From Halosegnis rubeus (GTDB lineage: Archaea; Halobacteriota; Halobacteria; Halobacteriales; Haloarculaceae): a stretch of 64,000 nt of DNA. Under the pieces are notes generated by a model, which was given only the letters and a program-made list of their open reading frames with translations, was not told the DNA's origin and did not search any database. This document shows positions 34,551-47,718 of this stretch, piece by piece. Every line of letters begins with the position of its first letter. Position 1 is the stretch's first letter. A program made the position numbers and the translations under genes. The stretch covers positions 77,481-141,480 of the forward strand of contig NZ_QJOW01000003.1 of NCBI RefSeq assembly GCF_009184545.1, given 5' to 3'.

Positions 34551-35237
34551 ATGAGCGTCAGCGACGAATTCGATGCGTGGGCGGCTGACGGCCGCGACAA
34601 AGGGATGGAAGAACGCCACTGGCACACCGCGAAACACGTCCTCTCGCGGATGCCCGTCGAAGCCGGCGACACCGTCCTCGACTTGGGGACGGGTAGCGGC
34701 TACCCCCTGCGCGCGCTTGCGGACACGAAGGATATCGGGCGTGGATACGGACTCGACGGTGCCCCGGAGATGGCACGCAACGCCCGCGAGTACACCCGCG
34801 AGGCCGGCCACGACAACATCGGCTTCGTCGTCGGCGAGTTCGGCTCGCTCCCCTTCGAGGAGAACAGCATCGACCACGTCGTCACGATGGAGGCGTTCTA
34901 CTACAGCAGCGACCCACACGAGACCCTGCGAGAAGTCGCCCGCGTGCTCCGGCCGGGCGGTACCCTCCACTGTGCGGTGAACTACTACGAGGAGAACGTC
35001 CACAGCCACGAGTGGCAGGAGAACATCGCTATCGACATGACGCGGTGGGACGCCGGTGAGTACCGCAGTGCGTTCCGCGAGGCCGGACTCGCTGTCGCAA
35101 CGCAGGACAACATCGCCGACGGGGAAATCGAGATTCCGCCCGCCGCCCACTTCCCGACCGACGACTGGGAGTCGCGAGAGGCGATGGTCGAACGGTATCG
35201 CACCTACGGCACCCTGCTCACTGTCGGCGTCGCCTGA
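34551..35237 (+). CDS. Class I SAM-dependent methyltransferase (Ubie/UbiE-like)
   Basis: 228 residues. Motif I VLDLGTGSGYPLRAL (~43-57), motif II-like GRGYGLDGAPEMA (~65-77), the acidic patch GEFGSLPFEEN (~101-111), IDHVVTMEAFYYSSDP and motif post-II LRPGGTLHCAVNYYEE (~141-156). A C-terminal FREAGLAV motif. Substrate unknown. ATG at 34551 chosen by motif distance. Confidence 0.85.
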   Translation: MSVSDEFDAWAADGRDKGMEERHWHTAKHVLSRMPVEAGDTVLDLGTGSGYPLRALADTKDIGRGYGLDGAPEMARNAREYTREAGHDNIGFVVGEFGSLPFEENSIDHVVTMEAFYYSSDPHETLREVARVLRPGGTLHCAVNYYEENVHSHEWQENIAIDMTRWDAGEYRSAFREAGLAVATQDNIADGEIEIPPAAHFPTDDWESREAMVERYRTYGTLLTVGVA

Positions 35238-35258
35238 CTCGCTCCCCGACCGGCTTCT

Positions 35259-35819
35259 CTACGCGTCCGGCAGTTTCTCGCCCGCCTCAATCGGCACGTC
35301 GAGCCAGTTTTCCTCCGGCGGGAGCGGGCACGCGAACGCGTCGTTGTACGCACAGAACGGGTGGTACGCGAGGTTAAAATCCAAGACGACGGTGTCCGCG
35401 GCCGTCACCTCGCCGTCGACCTCGAACTCCATGTACCGGCCCGCACCGTAGGTCTGTTGTCCCGTCGTCTTGTCGCGGAACGGAACGAACAGCGAGTCGC
35501 CGCCCTGAGTTACGCCGCTGTACGCGACGAGCGTTCGCTCCTCGTCGGCGAGTTCGAAGGCGAGCAGCGCGACGCGCTCGTACTCCTGTTCGGTCTCGAC
35601 GGTCGTCTCCATCGTGATGGTGTCGTCGCTGTCGATGGGGTCGATGCTCGCCTCGACGCGGTAGGCCGGGTCCGGGTCGAAGTAAGACAGCCCGTCGAAG
35701 GCGTCGCGTTGGTCGGCCGGAATCGGGGACTGACGCTCCGTCGCGAAGAAATCGTCTTTGTGGTCGCGGTGCCCCTCGAGTTCGGCTCGCCACTGCTGTT
35801 CGTCGAAGTTCGTGCTCAT
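35259..35819 (-). CDS. DUF1684-family protein
   Basis: 186 residues. The DUF1684 core is clear: WRAELEGHRDHKDDFFATERQSPI (~11-34; only motif given), FDGLSYFDPDPAYRV (~41-55), FVPFRDKTTGQQTYGAGRYMEF (~110-131) and the C-terminal LDFNLAYHPFCAYNDAFACPLPPEEN (positions ~147-172). The FRD...YGAGRY and NxAYxPxCAY motifs are diagnostic. No biochemical role is established. Confidence 0.88.
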   Translation of the reverse strand: MSTNFDEQQWRAELEGHRDHKDDFFATERQSPIPADQRDAFDGLSYFDPDPAYRVEASIDPIDSDDTITMETTVETEQEYERVALLAFELADEERTLVAYSGVTQGGDSLFVPFRDKTTGQQTYGAGRYMEFEVDGEVTAADTVVLDFNLAYHPFCAYNDAFACPLPPEENWLDVPIEAGEKLPDA

Positions 35820-36533
35820 GGATTCGGGTTTGGTTCGTGGACTGAAGGCTGTTGTGACCTGTTTGAATGCCTCGGAGGTGTCGTCTGATGATTGCTGTGT
35901 TACTTCCAGCCTGAAAGCCCCGGGCGTGTCGCGGTCTTGCCGGCGGTGAAACCGCCGGCTACCTGGGAGAGCGTCGCTCTCCCGCTGTCCCCGTGATATA
36001 TCGGTCGCTCACTGCGTTCGCTCCCGATAGTGGTCACGGAGCCGACCGAACACGGGCGACACGCTCGTCTGTGCAAGACGCTGCGCGTCTTGCTGACCCT
36101 GAAGTCTGTCGTGACAGACTTCAGGACCCATTTCAGTCCACCCGACAGCACAGCCCACGAGCCTCTCCAGCCGACTCGCTCACGTTCGTTCGCTCGTCCA
36201 CTGTCAGAGCACGCGCTGACAAACCGTCGCTCGGTGCCCTCGCGACGACCTCGCGACGACGGGCGCGAACGAGGCGCGCCGGCCCGCGCCACTGCACAAG
36301 CAACCGTCGCGGTGGCCTACCGCACCGCTCGCCGTGCGAGCGTGTGCGGTCCGGGGGAGGGTTGGCGCGGTGCGGTCGCGGTGCGGTTTCCCCGAGGCCA
36401 AGCAATGAGAGTAGTGTCGGTGCTGTCGATGCCACATCAAACAGCATATACCCTCGAACCCAACTCGAATCACAATCCAGCCCACACAGTCGGAACCGCT
36501 AACTGACGCAGGGTCACAGACACGAACAATCAG
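35820..36533. repeat. Non-coding stretch with a cluster of short-loop hairpins
   Basis: No gene. In 35935-36122 there are four strong inverted repeats: GCCGGCGGT-gaa-ACCGCCGGC (~35939-35959), GGGAGAGC-gtc-GCTCTCCC (~35966-35984), GCAAGACGC-tgc-GCGTCTTGC (~36074-36094) and a 13-bp stem CCTGAAGTCTGTC / GACAGACTTCAGG with a 2-nt loop (~36097-36124). Three have 3-nt loops. The rest to 36533 has no clear signal until the pheS promoter region. Confidence 0.75.
36444..36451 (+). promoter_or_regulatory. TATA box, probable pheST promoter
   Basis: GCATATAC at 36444-36451. The expected start site would give a leader of about 60 nt before the ATG at 36534. No Shine-Dalgarno is obvious near the ATG. No attenuator-like hairpin is evident. 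Confidence 0.45.
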
Positions 36534-38042
36534 ATGCAGCTACCCGACGCCGCGGTCGCCCTGCTCGAATCAGCGAGCGCGACCGACGCCAAATCAATCG
36601 AACAGCTCGCCACCGCCACCGACGAGAAGCCCGAGACGCTCACCGGAGCCGCCTTCGATCTCGAAGCCGACAGTCTCGTCGCCCTCGAAGAACGGGTCGA
36701 GGTGTCACTCGAACTCACCGACGAGGGGAAACGGTACCGCGAGGACGGACTCCCGGAGGTTCGACTCTACCGCGCCGCGGCCGACGCCGGCGCAGCCGAC
36801 GACTCCGTCCCGATGGGACAGGTCATCGGTGTCTCGGAGCTCGAAGGGCCGGAAGTCGACATCGCCCTGACGAACTTCGCGCGCAAGGGACTCGGCTTCA
36901 TCGACTCGGGCGAGCTGTCGGTGAACGCCGACGCTGACCCCGACTCCGACGCCGAGCGCGCGGCGCTCGATGCTATCGCGGACGGCGACGCCGACGGCCT
37001 CGACGACGACACCGTCGACCGCCTCGTCGAGCGCGGGCTCGTGGAACAGCGCGAGCAGACCCACCGGTTCGTCACGCTCACCGACGACGGCGTGACGGCG
37101 CTGATGGAAGGCGTCGAGACCGCAGCGACCGTCGGCCAGCTCACGCCCGAACTGCTCACCTCCGGCGAGTGGGAAGACGTGGAGTTCGCCGAGTACAACG
37201 TCGAGGCCGACGCCGAACCCGTCACCGGCGGGAAGACGCACATCCTCCGGCAAACGGCAGAGTCCGTGAAGGACACCCTCGTCGGGATGGGGTTCCAGGA
37301 GATGCAGGGACCACACGCCGACGCCGACTTCTGGATCAACGACGCGCTGTTCATGCCACAGGACCATCCCGCCCGCACCCACTGGGACCGGTTCACCCTC
37401 GACACCGACCTGATGACGGACTTACCGGACGACCTCGTCGGTCGCGTGGAGGACGCCCACCGGAACGGCGTCGGGCCCGACGGCGAGGGATACCACTCGC
37501 CGTGGTCGCGTGAATTCGCCGAGGAGGTCGCGCTCCGGGGCCACACCACATCGCTGTCGATGCGGTATCTCTCGGGCGAGGAGATCGGCGACCTCGAACC
37601 GCCACAGCGGTTTTTCTCCGTCGAGAAGGTGTATCGCAACGACACGCTCGACGCGACGCATCTGCTGGAGTTCTTCCAAATCGAGGGGTGGGTGATGGCC
37701 GAAGACCTCTCGGTGCGTGACCTGATGGGTACCTTCGAGGAGTTCTATGCCCAGTTCGGAATCACGGACATCGAGTTCAAGCCCCACTACAATCCGTACA
37801 CGGAGCCGAGCTTCGAGCTGTTCGGGACCCATCCGACGACGGGCAAAATCGTCGAAATCGGAAACTCGGGCATCTTCCGCGAGGAGGTGCTCTCCCCGCT
37901 CGGCGTCGAGTGTGACGTGATGGCGTGGGGACTCGCGCTCGAACGCCTCCTGATGCTCATGTACGGCTTCGAGGATATCCGCGACGTGCACGGGACCCTG
38001 TGTGACCTCGACCTGCTGCGGAACGTGGAGGTGCTCGCGTAA
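36534..38042 (+). CDS. pheS: Phenylalanyl-tRNA synthetase alpha subunit
   Basis: 502 residues, the long archaeal form with an N-terminal winged-helix region. Class II core: motif 1 around [21 protein letters not shown]-type segment (~257-277), motif 2 [21 protein letters not shown] (~360-378; core VYRND), the FQIEGWV phenylalanine-pocket segment, and motif 3 [15 protein letters not shown] (~463-477). Forms alpha2beta2 with PheT. Stop and pheT start overlap (TAATG). Confidence 0.97.
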   Translation: [502 protein letters not shown]

Positions 38043-39739
38043 TGCCCGTCGTCGAAATCGACCCCGACGAGCTTCGGGAACTTGCGGGCCACGACAAGCC
38101 GGACGAGGAACTGAAAGCGGACCTGTTCGGACTCGGATTGGAGTTCGAAGGCGAGACCGAAGATGGGACGTTCCAGCTGGAGTTCGCCCCTGACCGACTC
38201 GACCGCCTCTCTGTCGAAGGAGTCGCGCGGTCGCTGCGATATCAGTACGGGGACGTACGCGGCGTCTACGTTCCCTCGACGAACGACGCCGAGTGGCGCG
38301 TCGAGGTGGAGGACGTGCCCGAGGAACGACCGTACGTGACTGCCGCGGTCGTCCGCGGCGTCGACATGACGGAGGGAAAACTGGAGTCGCTCATCCAACT
38401 GCAGGAGAAGCTCCACGCGACGATGGGTCGCAAGCGCGCGAAGGGCGCAATCGGTGTGCACGACCTCGCGATGGTGAAAGGCGGAGCCTTCGACGGCGAC
38501 GACCGTGGGAAGACCATCACCTACACGGGTATCGATCCCGACGGCGACAGCTTCGTCCCGCTCGATGCCGACACGGAGATGACGCCCGCAGACGTGCTTG
38601 AGGACCACCCCGTCGGCGAGAAGTTCGCCGACCTCGTTGCCGACTACGAGACGTATCCCGCGATTTATGACGATATCGGCCTGTTCTCGTTCCCGCCGGT
38701 CATCAACGGGAAGCGGACGGAGGTCGACGAGGGGTCCCGCGACCTGCTCGTCGAGATGACGGGGACCGACCAGTGGACAATCGACCGGATGCTCGCCATC
38801 GTCTGTTACGCGCTCGATGCCCGCGGCGGTCGCATCGAAGAGGTCGACATCGCCTACCCGGACCGGGAGACGGTGCGCCCGGACCTCGAAACGCGGACGA
38901 AGTCGGTCGCACACGACTGCATCGAGTCGACACTGGGTATCGACCTCGAGGTGGAGGAGACCATCGACCTGTTCGAGCGGTCGGGACTCGGCGTCGAGCA
39001 CGACGACGGAAGCTACGAGGTGGAGATACCGCCCTACCGGACGGACGTGCTCCACCCGATGGACCTCGTGGACGACGTGGGTCGCGCATACGGATTCAAC
39101 GACCTCGAACCGCGGTATCCCGACGTGTCGACGGTCGGCGGCCGCCACGACCGCTCGAAGTTAGAGCGCGCCGCCCGCGAGACGCTCGTTGGACTCGGCT
39201 TCGAGGACCTGTTGAACTTCCACATGATCTCCGAGCGGGAGAACTACGAGCGGATGGGCATCGACCCTGAAAGCGACACGTTCGGTAGTGGGACCCCGGT
39301 CCGAATCGAGGGACCGTACAGCGAGGACTACACCATGCTCCGGACGTGGGCCCTTCCGTCGCTCGCGATGGTCTTGGAGAACAACACCCACCGGGCGTAT
39401 CCGCAGGACATCGCCGAGGTCGGCTTTGCGGCCGCGCGCGACGACGCGGAGTCCGGCGGCGTCACGGAACGGCGCACGGTCGCGGGCGCGCTCGCACGCC
39501 CGGACTCGTCGTACGAGGATGTGAAAGCACGGCTCCAAACAATCGCCCGTAACTTCGGTGCCGAGTTGGAGACGCCGGCGACGACACACCCCTCGTTCAT
39601 CGACGGGCGCGCGGCGTCGGTCGTCATCGACGAGGAGACGGTCGGGGTCGTGGGTGAACTCCACCCACGCGTGCTCGTCGAACACGACCTCGAAGTACCG
39701 GTCGCGGCCTTCGAGTTCGACCTCGCGGCGCTCCGTTAA
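38042..39739 (+). CDS. pheT: Phenylalanyl-tRNA synthetase beta subunit
   Basis: 565 residues, a normal archaeal PheT. B1 domain at the N-terminus, the B3/B4 editing domain around 85-230 (KRAKGAIGVHDLAMVKG, FPPVINGKRTEVDEGS), B5 around 290-360 (EVEIPPYRTDVLHPMDLVDDV), and the catalytically inactive synthetase-like core at the C-terminus (FHMISERENY, TMLRTWALPSLAMVLENN). Translationally coupled to pheS. Confidence 0.97.
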   Translation: MPVVEIDPDELRELAGHDKPDEELKADLFGLGLEFEGETEDGTFQLEFAPDRLDRLSVEGVARSLRYQYGDVRGVYVPSTNDAEWRVEVEDVPEERPYVTAAVVRGVDMTEGKLESLIQLQEKLHATMGRKRAKGAIGVHDLAMVKGGAFDGDDRGKTITYTGIDPDGDSFVPLDADTEMTPADVLEDHPVGEKFADLVADYETYPAIYDDIGLFSFPPVINGKRTEVDEGSRDLLVEMTGTDQWTIDRMLAIVCYALDARGGRIEEVDIAYPDRETVRPDLETRTKSVAHDCIESTLGIDLEVEETIDLFERSGLGVEHDDGSYEVEIPPYRTDVLHPMDLVDDVGRAYGFNDLEPRYPDVSTVGGRHDRSKLERAARETLVGLGFEDLLNFHMISERENYERMGIDPESDTFGSGTPVRIEGPYSEDYTMLRTWALPSLAMVLENNTHRAYPQDIAEVGFAAARDDAESGGVTERRTVAGALARPDSSYEDVKARLQTIARNFGAELETPATTHPSFIDGRAASVVIDEETVGVVGELHPRVLVEHDLEVPVAAFEFDLAALR

Positions 39740-40791
39740 GCGAGGTCAGCGCCGACCGCGTCCTCGACGGAACCGAAGCCGTCGCGCTCCAACAGGTCGA
39801 GCAGTCCCCGGTTGATGTCACGCGCGACGGTCGGTCCCTCGTAGACGAGGGCGGTGTACAGTTGGACTACGCTCGCGCCCGCGCGTATTTTGTCGTAGGC
39901 ACCGTCGGCGTCGGCGACGCCGCCGACACCGACGATGGGTACGTCGGTCCGCTCCGCGACGAACCGTATCATCTCGGTCGCTTCCGCCTCGATTGGTGCA
40001 CCGGAAAGTCCTCCCTCCTGTACCGACTTCGGCGATTCGAGCGAGGCCGGCCGGCGGACGCTCGTGTTCGTCGCGACAACACCGTCCAGGCCGAGTTCGT
40101 TCACCACGTCGAGTGCCGATTCGATGGCCTCCGGACCGAGGTCGGGGGAGAGTTTCAACAAGAGGGGAGATGCCCCAGCGTCCTGAAGCGTCGAGAGAAT
40201 CCGTTCGAGCGGCTCGCGGTCCTGCAGCTCGCGCAGTCCGGGCGTGTTCGGTGAGGAGACGTTCACGACGAAGTAGTCCCCGCCCGCGCGCGTGCGCTCG
40301 AAGGAGTAGCGATAATCGTCGGCTGCCTCCGCCAGGGGCGTGGACTTCGACTTTCCGATGTTGACGCCGACAGGAATCTCCACGTCAGTGTCGGCGAGTC
40401 GCGGGCCGATGGTGTCCGCGCCGTGGTTGTTGAACCCCATGCGGTTGACGACCGCGCGGTCCTCGCGGAGCCGAAACATCCGCGGTCTGGGGTTGCCGGG
40501 TTGGCGTTCGGCGGTGACGCCGCCGACCTCGACGTGGCCGAAGCCGAGCGTGGCGAGTGCAGGTGGAATTTCGGCGTTCTTGTCGAAGCCCGCTGCGACG
40601 CCCACCGGGTTCGGGAACGTCTGGTCGAACGCCTCGACTTCGAGTCGCGGGTCCGTGACGGTGAGGCGGTCCGCGACGGGGTCGACGAACCGCGTCTCCT
40701 GCCCGTATTCGAGTACAGCGTGACCCAGTCGATGGGCCGTCTCCGCCGGAAGCGCGAACAGCGCCGGCTTCACGAGGTCGTAGAGGTTCAC
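39736..40791 (-). CDS. pyrD: Dihydroorotate dehydrogenase, quinone type
   Basis: 351 residues from a GTG start (VNLYDLVKPALFAL). Oxidises dihydroorotate to orotate in pyrimidine synthesis, passing electrons to quinone. The class 2 hydrophobic N-terminal helices are present. FMN motifs: VGVAAGFDKNAE (~64-75), NRMGFNNHGAD, the catalytic Ser loop FVVNVSSPNTPGLRELQ (~172-188), LLLKLSPDL, GVVATNTSVRR, and VGVGGVADADGAYDKIRAGAS. Convergent with pheT with a 4-nt overlap; the AbrB-like gene lies 41 bp upstream on the same strand. Confidence 0.96.
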   Translation of the reverse strand: MNLYDLVKPALFALPAETAHRLGHAVLEYGQETRFVDPVADRLTVTDPRLEVEAFDQTFPNPVGVAAGFDKNAEIPPALATLGFGHVEVGGVTAERQPGNPRPRMFRLREDRAVVNRMGFNNHGADTIGPRLADTDVEIPVGVNIGKSKSTPLAEAADDYRYSFERTRAGGDYFVVNVSSPNTPGLRELQDREPLERILSTLQDAGASPLLLKLSPDLGPEAIESALDVVNELGLDGVVATNTSVRRPASLESPKSVQEGGLSGAPIEAEATEMIRFVAERTDVPIVGVGGVADADGAYDKIRAGASVVQLYTALVYEGPTVARDINRGLLDLLERDGFGSVEDAVGADLA

Positions 40792-40832
40792 AGATGTATG
40801 CGAGAGACGGAGCGCGAAAGGCGATGCGGTCG

Positions 40833-41030
40833 TTAAAACTCGTGTTCGACGTCGTCGGTGTCCGCCTTCTGGATGATTATCTTCCCGTCGCGAACCCGGA
40901 TGAACACCTCGTCCCCGATGTCCAGTCCGGCGACGGCGAGCTCGTCTTCGTGGAGATTCACGTGGACGTTGTGGTACTCGCCGTTCTCGTCTTTGGCGCC
41001 ACTCGGAGAGAGCTTCTTCTTGCGAACCAT
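40833..41030 (-). CDS. Small AbrB-like (swapped-hairpin) protein
   Basis: 65 residues starting MVRKKKLSPSGAKDENGEY. The C-terminal strands (LDIGDEVFIRVRDGKIIIQKAD) match the AbrB/SpoVT swapped-hairpin pattern: DxV.VxV.DG.I.I. A transcription-factor or chromatin role is inferred. A TATA-like ACACTTATG is about 35-40 nt upstream of the ATG on the minus strand. It may share a transcript with pyrD. Confidence 0.7.
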   Translation of the reverse strand: MVRKKKLSPSGAKDENGEYHNVHVNLHEDELAVAGLDIGDEVFIRVRDGKIIIQKADTDDVEHEF

Positions 41031-41217
41031 CGCGGTGTTGGCTGTGATTCTCGCCACGAGACACATAAGTGTACCGTGGTACCTTACCGCCGACACCGCT
41101 CGTGTCTTCATCCGGCCCGCTGCGCCGGACTCCACCACTGGAATCGGGTGACAGCACCCGATTCCGGGGATACGCTTAAGATACACCCTGTTCACATCTC
41201 ACGTGGAGGTAACAACT

Positions 41218-41523
41218 ATGCCAGACGACAAGCGGAACTTCGCATTGCGCGAGTCGAGCGGCGAGGAAAGTAGTGTCTTCTCCGGTCGCACTCCGCGGCA
41301 GGCTGCCCTCAAGGCTGCCCGACGGCTCACACCGGCGAGTAGCGAGGAGGCAGCCGACCGCACGGAACTGCGGCTGCGCGAGAAGGGGACGACCAAGGTA
41401 CACATCTACGAGGGCTGGGCGTGGGAGGAGAACGCTCCCGACGACAAACCCGACTGGATGCCCGACGACATCACGGAGGCGAACGTCTCCAAGCAGGGTA
41501 TCGAACATCTCGACGAGATCTAG
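41218..41523 (+). CDS. mc1: Non-histone chromosomal protein MC1
   Basis: 101 residues. The MC1 domain is complete: KRNFALRESSGEESSVFSGRTPRQAALKAARR (positions ~5-36), LRLREKGTTKVHIYEGWAWEE (~53-73), and the WMPDDITEANVSKQGIEHL end. MC1 binds and sharply bends DNA as a monomer and is a major chromatin protein in many haloarchaea. GGAGGT 8-13 nt before the ATG at 41218 is a good ribosome-binding site and excludes the start at 41203. TACGCTTAAG at ~41171-41180 is the likely TATA. Confidence 0.95.
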   Translation: MPDDKRNFALRESSGEESSVFSGRTPRQAALKAARRLTPASSEEAADRTELRLREKGTTKVHIYEGWAWEENAPDDKPDWMPDDITEANVSKQGIEHLDEI

Positions 41524-41870
41524 TGCGGCTCTCTTTCTCCGTGGAACCACGACACGTATAAACGAATCCACGCGTACGGACGCGTGCGCGGCACTTATCG
41601 GGCCCGACCGACCGTGCGAGCGTGGGATGAGGATCCGACCTCCAGCCGTGCGACACTCTACACGCCGAGCTGCGGCTATCTTGCCCTGTTGTACACACAT
41701 CGAGGGGCGTGAAACCGCATGACGTGGCGGGGTCGAGACGACGGGGTTAAGTGTACAACTCTCATCAGATGAAATGTGAACGACGTGGCGCAGGCCGCCG
41801 AGGTCTGCTCCGCTCGCCGACCACCGTCTCGGTGGTCCGCGGCCCGACTCCGTCAGGCTGCGAAGACGAG
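41524..41870 (+). other. Non-coding leader-side region upstream of rRNA promoters
   Basis: No convincing gene. A GTATAAAC box at ~41558-41565 and a GGGTTAAGTGTAC segment at ~41744-41756 are promoter-like and may be far-upstream rRNA promoters. GACCACC-gtct-CGGTGGTC-type hairpin at ~41819-41837. Confidence 0.4.
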
Positions 41871-41896
41871 TTCGATTCGACGCCCTTATACCTAAC
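41871..41896 (+). promoter_or_regulatory. rRNA promoter P1
   Basis: TTCGA-TTCGACGCCCTTATAC: the conserved haloarchaeal rRNA promoter core (CGACGCCCTTATA). Followed by ATTCGGATTGGATAC, which recurs after P2. Confidence 0.85.
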
Positions 41897-41949
41897 AGGC
41901 GATTCGGATTGGATACGAGGTCGGCCCGCCTTCGGCGGAAAACGACCAA

Positions 41950-41975
41950 CAACAATCCGACGCCCTTATGTGTGA
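41950..41975 (+). promoter_or_regulatory. rRNA promoter P2
   Basis: AATCCGACGCCCTTATG core at 41953-41969, 80 bp after the P1 core and followed by CTCGGATTGGATAC. Confidence 0.82.
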
Positions 41976-42032
41976 TCGGGTGCTCGGATTGGATACGCTC
42001 GCACCCATCTCTGATGGGCTGTGACAGCACGC

Positions 42033-42058
42033 ATCCAATCCGACGCCCTTATACGTAA
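42033..42058 (+). promoter_or_regulatory. rRNA promoter P3
   Basis: AATCCGACGCCCTTATAC core at 42036-42053, 83 bp after the P2 core. Followed by a partly conserved CTCGGAAGGAATGC. Confidence 0.85.
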
Positions 42059-42137
42059 TAGGGCGCTCGGAAGGAATGCACACGACGTGACTGGGTCGGC
42101 CTTCGACGGCCGGCTCGTCTCGGGGCGATGTACTTCA

Positions 42138-42155
42138 CAGGGTTTATACCCTCTC
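42138..42155 (+). promoter_or_regulatory. rRNA promoter P4 (proximal, divergent core)
   Basis: CAGGGTTTATACCCTCTC: a TATA box TTTATAC within a short palindrome GGGT-TTAT-ACCC, ~200 bp before the 16S. It lacks the CGACGCCC element of P1-P3. Confidence 0.65.
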
Positions 42156-42230
42156 CCGAAGTACAGTTAGTTCCCGAAGGAAATGAGGATTCGACCCCTG
42201 CGGTCCGCCGTACACGATCGAATCTGATGT

Positions 42231-42244
42231 TAGCCCTGATGGTT
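42231..42244 (+). other. Upstream arm of the 16S processing stem
   Basis: TAGCCCTGATGGTT here is the exact complement of AACCATCAGGGCTA at 43892-43905, downstream of the 16S. The paired region holds the bulge-helix-bulge substrate of EndA that releases pre-16S. Confidence 0.85.
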
Positions 42245-42351
42245 CGGTGACACCCGGTATGGTGTCGCCGACCGATCCCACATATACAGATAGCGATCTA
42301 TGCACATTCGTCAGAATGTGTTCCCGCCTAACCCTCCCCGCCAGGGGAGAC

Positions 42352-43818
<1,467 letters not shown>

Positions 43819-43891
43819 AAAGACCGGGACCAGAGCTTTGCTCTGGCCCACCTTCGTGGGTTCGGTCGGCGACGCCGACCGGGCACCTTGG

Positions 43892-43905
43892 AACCATCAG
43901 GGCTA
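43892..43905 (+). other. Downstream arm of the 16S processing stem
   Basis: AACCATCAGGGCTA, perfect complement of 42231-42244. Confidence 0.85.
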
Positions 43906-43954
43906 CGATTGCGACTGTCCGCTACGTTCGTTAGCGGGCCGTCGCGGTTGAGTT

Positions 43955-44026
43955 GGGCCCATAGCTCAGTGGTAGAGTGCCTCCTTTGCAAGGAGGATGC
44001 CCGGGGTTCGAATCCCCGTGGGTCCA
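43955..44026 (+). tRNA. tRNA-Ala(TGC)
   Basis: 72 nt in the 16S-23S spacer, the usual place. Acceptor GGGCCCA / TGGGTCC, anticodon loop TTTGCAA with TGC at 43987-43989, T-arm GGTTCGAATCC. No encoded CCA. Confidence 0.97.
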
Positions 44027-44171
44027 TGTACAAGACGAATCGTGCCCCTTATATGGGTCACCGTATTCGTCCGATGTACGACCGATGCACCACTCCGTGA
44101 AAGCGCGGGTGGGAAGGGTAGATGCACGCACTGGGGTTGCACCCAGGCGCTGCGTATGATACCGTGTGTAC

Positions 44172-44203
44172 GTGCAATCCAGGCGCTCACTGGACCCGTT
44201 CAC
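44172..44203 (+). other. Upstream arm of the 23S processing stem
   Basis: Pairs with 47141-47172 over most of 32 nt: GTGCAATCCAG and TGGACCCGTTCAC have exact complements there, separated by a short mismatched part that can form the bulge-helix-bulge. Confidence 0.85.
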
Positions 44204-44216
44204 TGTGCTCAGTGAT

Positions 44217-47127
<2,911 letters not shown>

Positions 47128-47140
47128 CGCACTGAGACCC

Positions 47141-47172
47141 GTGAACGGGTCCAGGCGTTTACTGGATTGCAC
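47141..47172 (+). other. Downstream arm of the 23S processing stem
   Basis: GTGAACGGGTCCAG...ACTGGATTGCAC, complementary to 44172-44203. Confidence 0.85.
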
Positions 47173-47237
47173 GCACACATTTGGTTAGCTACCCACCGAC
47201 GATGGTCTTCATCGTGGTTCGATTCCACGAGTCGGCA

Positions 47238-47359
47238 TTAAGGCGGCCATAGCGGCGGGGTCACTCCCGTACCCATCCCGAACACGGAAGATAAGCCCGC
47301 CAGCGTTCCGGCGAGTACTGGAGTACGCGAGTCTCTGGGAAATCCGGTTCGCCGCCTGC
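47238..47359 (+). rRNA. rrf: 5S ribosomal RNA
   Basis: 122 nt, from TTAAGGCGGCCATAG to CGCCGCCTGC. The terminal helix GGCGGC / GCCGCC and the TCCCGAACACGGAAGATAAG loop-A to helix III segment are diagnostic. Confidence 0.97.
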
Positions 47360-47369
47360 CATTCATCCA

Positions 47370-47402
47370 AAGCCCACCAGCACTGTGCTGGTGGGCTTTT
47401 TT
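47370..47402 (+). terminator. rRNA operon terminator
   Basis: AAGCCCACCAGCA / TGCTGGTGGGCTT hairpin (13-bp stem, CTG-type loop) directly followed by a run of T (47397-47402), 10 bp after the 5S. Archaeal termination mainly needs the T-run; the strong hairpin may also protect the RNA end. Confidence 0.85.
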
Positions 47403-47497
47403 CATTTATTGTGTGGCGATGCCACACACCTACGCGGCGAGCCGCCGGCTTGCCGGACCGCTATACTTAACCACGGCAGTACGCTACGACCATCTGC

Positions 47498-47571
47498 GCC
47501 AAGGTGGCAGAGTGGCCTTACGCGGTCGCCTGCAGAGCGACTACACGCCGGTTCGAATCCGGCCCTTGGCT
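47498..47571 (+). tRNA. tRNA-Cys(GCA)
   Basis: 74 nt. Acceptor GCCAAGG / CCTTGGC, anticodon GCA at 47532-47534, T-arm GGTTCGAATCC. It lies after the rRNA terminator and has its own CTATACTTAA promoter box at 47461-47470. Its position at the end of the haloarchaeal rRNA operon is normal. Confidence 0.96.
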
Positions 47572-47718
47572 CTCACACGATACCCAAAGCCCAAGACGAC
47601 ATTGTCTTGGCATGTCCCTCTTTTTCCATCGGAATATCAGGAATACGACAATCCTATTCGAGTGGGTTGTCCAGCCGGATTCGCTCGTGTTGTCGTATCT
47701 TTACTGAGAAAGTCACCG

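Noticed and set aside
41751-41975. 74-codon frame in the rRNA promoter region
   Set aside because: It runs across the P1 and P2 promoter repeats, which explain the sequence.
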